64,000 nt of DNA from Stenotrophomonas indicatrix. Its GTDB lineage: Bacteria > Pseudomonadota > Gammaproteobacteria > Xanthomonadales > Xanthomonadaceae. Numbering within the stretch: position 1 is the first letter of the stretch; each line of letters opens with the position of its first letter. The stretch lies in assembly GCA_041545745.1 (NCBI GenBank), contig CP168152.1:1362001-1426000 (forward strand). Reading direction: 5' to 3'. This document shows, in pieces, positions 59,530-64,000 of this stretch. The notes beneath the pieces are model-generated. The model saw only the letters and a program-made list of their open reading frames with translations, was not told the DNA's origin and did not search any database. A program made the position numbers and the translations under genes.

Positions 59530-60888
59530 TCATCGCGGGACCAAGCCGAGGATGTCGTTGTAGAACGCCAATCCCATCAGCCCGGCCAGCAACGCCAGGC
59601 CGATGTATTGGCCGGCGGCGACGGCACGCTCGCTCAGCGGGCTGCCCTTGACCAACTCGATAAGGTAATACAGCAGGTGGCCGCCGTCCAAGATGGGGAT
59701 CGGCAGCAGGTTGATGATGCACAGGCTCAGCGACAGCAGCGCGAGGAACTGGATGAACCAATCCACGCCACGTTTGGCCGAAATATTGGCGACCCGGGCA
59801 ATGGTGACCGGGCCGGAAACGTTCTGCAGCGAGGCTTTGCCGGTGACGATCCGGCCCATCATGGCCAGTGAATCGGCGGCCATCCTGCCGGTTTCACGCA
59901 CCGCCACCGTCACCGACTGCAGCGGGCCGAACTTGAGCAGGGTGTCATAGGCGGGGCTGTAGCTCTGGGCAAAGCCGGCGCCGATCTGCCAGGTGGGCTG
60001 GCCCTTGCCGTCCTTGCCCTGGCGCGGGGTGATCTCCAGCGCCAGGCGCTCGCCACCACGCAGCACTTCGACCATCGCCGGGCCGCCGCGGCGGCCGAGG
60101 CTGCCCACTTCGCTGATGGCCTGCTCGACGCTGTCGATGCGCTGGCCGTCGATCGCCACGATCAGATCGCCGGGTTGCAGGCGACCCTCCGCAGCCGAAC
60201 CCTTCACGATGTTGTCCACCAGTGGCGGCTGCAGCCACGCACGCCAGTACACGCCAGCCAGGATCGGAACCCGGCGTTCATCAAAACCGGCCGGCAGCTG
60301 CGACAGCGGCAGGGTGCGCGAGCGCAGTTGGTCTGCGGGGTCGAGAACCTGCAGGGTCACGTCGCGACGGTCCATCGCCGCCGCAGTAAGGGCCATGCTG
60401 GCCTCGCCCAGTGTGATCACATCGCGGCCGTCCACGCGCAGCAGGCGGTCACCACTGCCGAGCCCCGCCGTGGCGGCCATGCCGGTAGCGCGGCCCACGG
60501 TGGCGGAATAGTCCTGCTTGCCGATCACGAACATCGCCCACAGCAGCAGGATGCACAGCAGCAGGTTGGCGATCGGGCCGGCGGCGACAATGGCGATGCG
60601 CTGCCACACGGTCTTGTGGTTGAAGGCCTGGCCGCGCTCGTGCGGATGGACCTCGACTTCGCGTTCGTCGAGGAATTTCACATAGCCGCCCAGCGGGATG
60701 GCGGCGATGGCGAACTCGGTGCCATGGCGGTCACGGCGCGACCACAGCGGGCGGCCGAAGCCGACCGAGAAGCGCAGCACCTTGACCCCGCACAGGCGTC
60801 CCACCCAGTAATGCCCGAACTCGTGGAAGGTGACCAGCAGCCCAAGGCTCACGATCATCCACCAGACCGATCCGATGAAGTCAGTCAT
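59530..60888 (-). CDS. rseP: Site-2 intramembrane metalloprotease RseP
   Basis: A 452-residue inner-membrane zinc protease that cleaves anti-sigma factor RseA in the sigma-E stress response. The zinc motif HEFGH is in the first membrane segment (LLVTFHEFGHYWVGRL, about residues 22-26) and the third ligand in PIPILDGGHLLYYL. Two PDZ domains lie in the periplasmic part (about 110-320). It is in the usual dxr-rseP-bamA order. Confidence 0.96.
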   Translation of the reverse strand: MTDFIGSVWWMIVSLGLLVTFHEFGHYWVGRLCGVKVLRFSVGFGRPLWSRRDRHGTEFAIAAIPLGGYVKFLDEREVEVHPHERGQAFNHKTVWQRIAIVAAGPIANLLLCILLLWAMFVIGKQDYSATVGRATGMAATAGLGSGDRLLRVDGRDVITLGEASMALTAAAMDRRDVTLQVLDPADQLRSRTLPLSQLPAGFDERRVPILAGVYWRAWLQPPLVDNIVKGSAAEGRLQPGDLIVAIDGQRIDSVEQAISEVGSLGRRGGPAMVEVLRGGERLALEITPRQGKDGKGQPTWQIGAGFAQSYSPAYDTLLKFGPLQSVTVAVRETGRMAADSLAMMGRIVTGKASLQNVSGPVTIARVANISAKRGVDWFIQFLALLSLSLCIINLLPIPILDGGHLLYYLIELVKGSPLSERAVAAGQYIGLALLAGLMGLAFYNDILGLVPR

Positions 60889-60943
60889 GCAGGTTCACAT
60901 TGGCGGACACGGGCGGCGGCGTCATTCGGGATGGGTGCGCTGT

Positions 60944-62134
60944 TCAGGTGGCGTCGATGGCGTTCAGGGTCAGCTGGCGGGCCCGCTGGTCGGCGGACAA
61001 CAGAACCTCAAGTGTATCGGCTGGCTCGGTCGGCAGTGTTGAAAGAGCGTTAGCAACCAGCGTCGGAATGGTCAGGAAGCCTATGCGGCCCTGAAGAAAC
61101 GCTGAAACAGCCTCTTCGTTGGCGGCGTTCAGCACGGCCGGGGCGGTACCACCGGCGCGCATCGCCTGCCATGCCAAGGCCAGGCAGGGGAAGGCGTCGG
61201 TATCGGGGGCCTCGAAATCCAGCCGGCCCTGGGTCAGCAGATCCAGCCCGGACACCCCCGATTCGATCCGCTGCGGCCAGCCCAGGCCCACGGCCAGGGT
61301 GGTGCGCATGTCCGGCAGGCCCATCTGCGCCAGCGTGGAACCGTCAACGAACTCCACCAGCGAATGCACCAGGCTCTGCGGGTGCACCAGCACCTCAATG
61401 CGCTCGCCGGGAATGCCGAACAGATGGTGGGCCTCGATCACTTCCAGGCCCTTGTTCATCAACGTCGCCGAATCGACCGAGATCTTCGGCCCCATCGACC
61501 ACTTCGGATGCGCCACGGCCTGGGCCGGGGTGACCTGCTGCAGTTCGGCGCGGCTGCGCCCACGGAATGGTCCACCCGAGGCGGTCAGCAGGATGCGGCG
61601 CACGCCGGCACCGTCGAGGCTGGCATCACGTGAACGCAGGCACTGGAAGATCGCACTGTGCTCGCTGTCGATCGGAATGATCTCGGCGCCGGCACGTTCG
61701 GCGGTACGGGTCAGCAGTTCGCCGGCCAGTACCAGCGATTCCTTGTTGGCCAGCAGGATGCGCTTGCCGGCCGCAGCGGCGGCCAGGGTCGAGGACAGGC
61801 CGGCGGCGCCGACGATCGCGGCAACCACGGTGTCGCAGGCGTCGCTGGCCGCCAGCTGGTCCAGCGCGGCATGGCCGGCGTGGGCCTGGGTGGCCAGGCC
61901 GGCATCGCGCAGGCCATCACGCAGTTCGGCGTACAGGGTTTCATCGGCGATCACCGCATGCGCGGGCCGGTGCTGCCGGCACAGGGCCAGCAGCGCCTGT
62001 ACCTGGCGGCCGGCAGCGAGCACGGTGGCCTGGTAACGCAGTGGGTGGCGGGCGATCACGTCAAGCGTGGAGGCACCAATCGAGCCGGTGGCGCCGAACA
62101 CGGCGACCCGGCGCAGGTCTGCAGCAGCATCCAT
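60944..62134 (-). CDS. dxr: 1-deoxy-D-xylulose-5-phosphate reductoisomerase
   Basis: Second enzyme of the non-mevalonate isoprenoid pathway, 396 residues. NADPH-binding [17 protein letters not shown] at the N-terminus, active-site KESLVLAG and [10 protein letters not shown], and flexible-loop region [21 protein letters not shown] are all present. ATG 62134 is 2 bases after the cdsA stop. It supplies isoprenoid precursors for UppS and ubiquinone. Confidence 0.97.
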   Translation of the reverse strand: MDAAADLRRVAVFGATGSIGASTLDVIARHPLRYQATVLAAGRQVQALLALCRQHRPAHAVIADETLYAELRDGLRDAGLATQAHAGHAALDQLAASDACDTVVAAIVGAAGLSSTLAAAAAGKRILLANKESLVLAGELLTRTAERAGAEIIPIDSEHSAIFQCLRSRDASLDGAGVRRILLTASGGPFRGRSRAELQQVTPAQAVAHPKWSMGPKISVDSATLMNKGLEVIEAHHLFGIPGERIEVLVHPQSLVHSLVEFVDGSTLAQMGLPDMRTTLAVGLGWPQRIESGVSGLDLLTQGRLDFEAPDTDAFPCLALAWQAMRAGGTAPAVLNAANEEAVSAFLQGRIGFLTIPTLVANALSTLPTEPADTLEVLLSADQRARQLTLNAIDAT

Positions 62135-62136
62135 GG

Positions 62137-62973
62137 TCAGAACCCGAAGATTTCCTTGCCCAGTGCGAACACCGGAATGGCCGCCAGCACACCGTCGACG
62201 CGGTCGAGCACGCCGCCGTGGCCGGGGATCAGGTGGCCTGAATCCTTGGCGCCAGCATGGCGCTTGATCAGGCTTTCGAACAGGTCGCCCAGTACCGAGG
62301 CGAATACGGCCACCACCGAGGTGATCAGCAGACCAGGCAGGTGCGCGGCATCGATACCGGCCAGCCAGCCCAGGCCGACAGCCACCGCAACGCCGGCGAT
62401 CAGCCCACCGACCAGGCCTTCCCACGTCTTGTTCGGGCTGATCCGCGGTGCCAGCTTGTGCTTGCCGAAGTGGCGGCCAGCAAAATAGGCGCCCGAATCA
62501 GCGGCCCAGACCAGTGCAAGCGCGGCCAGCAGCCACAGGTGGCCCTGATGGCCCGGCGGGTCGCCGCCGGCATGGATCAGTACCAGCGCCGCCCACGCCG
62601 GCACGATCGCCAGGGTGCCGGCCAGCAGCTTGAGGATGCGCGCCGGGCTGCCGGGCTGCGCGCCGAAGTTGAAGAAGCGCAGCCACACCAGCGCGCCCAG
62701 CCACCAGGCAACGCCCACCAGGGTCGCGATCTGGAACAACACCAGGGTGCCGGCATCGGCCCACACCAGCAGCACCATCAGCACCAGGTTGAGGACCAGC
62801 AGCACGGTGCGGGCGAGGGTGTCTTCGACATCGGCCAGTTTCAGCCATTCCCACAGGCCGATCAGCAGCACGGCAGCGGCGGCGGCGGCCAGCCATTGCG
62901 TGGGCAGCAACAGGATCGCAGCAATGGCGACCGGCGCCATGATCAGCGCGGCGAGGACTCGGGTCTTGGTCAT
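62137..62973 (-). CDS. cdsA: Phosphatidate cytidylyltransferase
   Basis: A 278-residue inner-membrane enzyme making CDP-diacylglycerol for phospholipids. About eight membrane helices, and the C-terminal signature [20 protein letters not shown] followed by GGVLDRVDG. It is followed after 2 bases by dxr and overlaps uppS by 4 bases. Confidence 0.96.
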   Translation of the reverse strand: MTKTRVLAALIMAPVAIAAILLLPTQWLAAAAAAVLLIGLWEWLKLADVEDTLARTVLLVLNLVLMVLLVWADAGTLVLFQIATLVGVAWWLGALVWLRFFNFGAQPGSPARILKLLAGTLAIVPAWAALVLIHAGGDPPGHQGHLWLLAALALVWAADSGAYFAGRHFGKHKLAPRISPNKTWEGLVGGLIAGVAVAVGLGWLAGIDAAHLPGLLITSVVAVFASVLGDLFESLIKRHAGAKDSGHLIPGHGGVLDRVDGVLAAIPVFALGKEIFGF

Positions 62974-63737
62974 GGGCTGGACGTCTCGGTGGCCAGGGCG
63001 GCGATCTGGGCGCTGGTCAGGCCGAAGCGGCGCTCACGGCTGGCATAGGCATCCAGCGCCAGCTGCAGCTGCGCGGCGTCGAAATCCGGCCACAGCGCCT
63101 CGGTGAACCACAGCTCGGTATACGCCAGCTGCCACAACAGGAAATTGCTGATGCGGGTATCGCCGCCGGTGCGGATGAACAGGTCCGGTGGCGGCAGGTC
63201 GGCCAGAGCCACCTGTCGCCCCAGCAGGGATTCGTCGATCTGCTCGGGAAGCAGGCGGCCGGCGGCCACTTCAACGGCCAGTGCGCGTGCGGCACGGGCG
63301 ATGTCCTGACGGCCACCATAGCTGGCGGCGATCGACAGGGTCAGGGCACTGTTGTCGGCGGTGCGCTGTTCGGCCAGCTGCATGCGGCTGACCAGGGCGG
63401 CGCCGAAGCGCTCGCGTTCGCCGATGAAGCGCACGCGCACGCCGCGCCGATGCAGCTCGTCCACTTCGCGATCGAGCGCGCCGAGGAACAGCTTCATCAA
63501 CGCATCGACTTCTTCCTGCGGCCGGCCCCAGTTCTCGCTGGAGAACGCGAACAGGGTCAGCGCGGGAATGCCGAGTTCCAGGCAGCGCTCGATGGTACGG
63601 TTGACCGCGCGCGCACCGGCCCGATGGCCGATCACGCGGGGGCGACGGCGCTGCTGTGCCCAACGCCCGTTGCCATCCATGATGATGGCGACGTGGCGCG
63701 GCAGGGCGGCCGGCAGGGGAGGCGGGACTGAAGGCAT
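62970..63737 (-). CDS. uppS: Undecaprenyl diphosphate synthase
   Basis: A 255-residue cis-prenyltransferase that makes the C55 lipid carrier for peptidoglycan and O-antigen. The catalytic Asp is D21 in HVAIIMDGNGRWAQQR. FSSENWGRPQEEVDALM and RTGGDTRISNFLLWQLAYTE are typical. Its start lies 5 bases after the frr stop, the standard frr-uppS-cdsA order. Confidence 0.97.
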   Translation of the reverse strand: MPSVPPPLPAALPRHVAIIMDGNGRWAQQRRRPRVIGHRAGARAVNRTIERCLELGIPALTLFAFSSENWGRPQEEVDALMKLFLGALDREVDELHRRGVRVRFIGERERFGAALVSRMQLAEQRTADNSALTLSIAASYGGRQDIARAARALAVEVAAGRLLPEQIDESLLGRQVALADLPPPDLFIRTGGDTRISNFLLWQLAYTELWFTEALWPDFDAAQLQLALDAYASRERRFGLTSAQIAALATETSSP

Positions 63738-63742
63738 CGACT

Positions 63743-64000
63743 TCAGACCGACATCAGTTCCTTTTCCTTGTCGGCGACGACCTTGTCGATATCCTTGATG
63801 TTGGCGTCGGTCAACTTCTGGATATCGTCTTCGCCGCGCTTCTTCTCGTCTTCGCTGATGACCTTGTCCTTCAGCAGCTTGGCGACTTCCTTGTTCGCAT
63901 CCTGGCGGATGTTGCGCACGGCGATCTTGGCGCCTTCGCCTTCCTTCTGTACCTGCTTGGCCAGTTCCTTGCGACGCTCTTCGGTCGGCGGCGGCAGGTT
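63743..64000 (-). CDS. frr: Ribosome recycling factor, C-terminal part
   Basis: The C-terminal 85 residues of RRF, read on the minus strand; the N-terminal half is beyond the right end of the window. [20 protein letters not shown], then [20 protein letters not shown], then [18 protein letters not shown] is the expected long helix of domain I. With elongation factor G it splits the ribosome after termination. Confidence 0.96.
   Translation of the reverse strand, partial: NLPPPTEERRKELAKQVQKEGEGAKIAVRNIRQDANKEVAKLLKDKVISEDEKKRGEDDIQKLTDANIKDIDKVVADKEKELMSV

Noticed and set aside
57116..59563. 815-codon open frame on the plus strand
   Set aside because: Antisense to bamA.
59456..59761. N-terminal extension of the bamA frame
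   Set aside because: Overlaps the end of rseP in another frame; the signal peptide starts at 59455.

Overview
The window is about 64 kb of GC-rich (roughly two-thirds G+C, my estimate) gammaproteobacterial chromosome. Protein families, gene order and many short GTAG-headed stem-loop repeats of the SMAG type described from Stenotrophomonas maltophilia all point to the genus Stenotrophomonas (Xanthomonadaceae). Most of it is ordinary core genome. I saw no rRNA, tRNA, CRISPR array, prophage or intact insertion sequence.

Layout. 1-2.3 kb: the 3' end of an M28-type peptidase gene, gltX, and a Fur-family regulator best read as Zur. 2.4-5.8 kb: a TetR / DHA2 transporter / membrane-fusion-protein efflux operon with a candidate operator. 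6.0-9.4 kb: a small unknown gene, a ZnuD-like TonB receptor with His/Asp-rich stretches, and a divergent MerC-like gene; two Zur-box-like palindromes lie between the last two. 9.5-13.5 kb: small ribosomal protein bTHX, a nucleotide pyrophosphatase lipoprotein, and an ogt / ada-alkA DNA alkylation repair pair. 14-18.3 kb: a ClpP-like lipoprotein, a low-GC SMI1/KNR4 patch, a MAPEG protein, UbiM and an S4-domain protein. 18.5-26.3 kb: DEAD-box helicase DeaD, two c-di-GMP genes (one probable phosphodiesterase, one intact diguanylate cyclase) and rluF. 26.6-46.2 kb: mixed metabolic, transport and unknown genes, including an ABC exporter, two EamA transporters, a DUF885 lipoprotein, a PadR/sensor-domain pair, an intracellular PHA depolymerase and a HemJ/CopD-like protein.

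46.5-64 kb is a long minus-strand envelope and lipid block, read from right to left: frr, uppS, cdsA, dxr, rseP, bamA, lpxD, fabZ, lpxA, lpxB, rnhB, dnaE, a lipoprotein and accA. It joins isoprenoid and undecaprenyl carrier synthesis, CDP-diacylglycerol, outer-membrane protein assembly, lipid A and fatty-acid initiation. Several genes overlap by ATGA. No skp/ompH gene lies between bamA and lpxD, where enteric bacteria have it; a repeat-filled gap is there instead.

The most unusual content is between genes. Five copies of a palindromic element have outer arms that differ in sequence but stay self-complementary, a core of about 50-52 bases, and an inner hairpin whose stem also covaries (11.3, 13.6, 23.2, 23.6 and 56.8 kb). 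Four copies carry an adjacent CAAC-rich repeat tract and a GC hairpin. A second, roughly 210-230 bp repeat occurs three times (two copies inverted around a SMAG element at 39.9-40.4 kb, one at 46.3 kb). Smaller hairpin families recur at 11.1/52.4/57.0 kb and 2.3/43.6 kb. Paired covariation of two stems suggests selection on a folded single strand, RNA or DNA, and makes the first family the best candidate for something undescribed.
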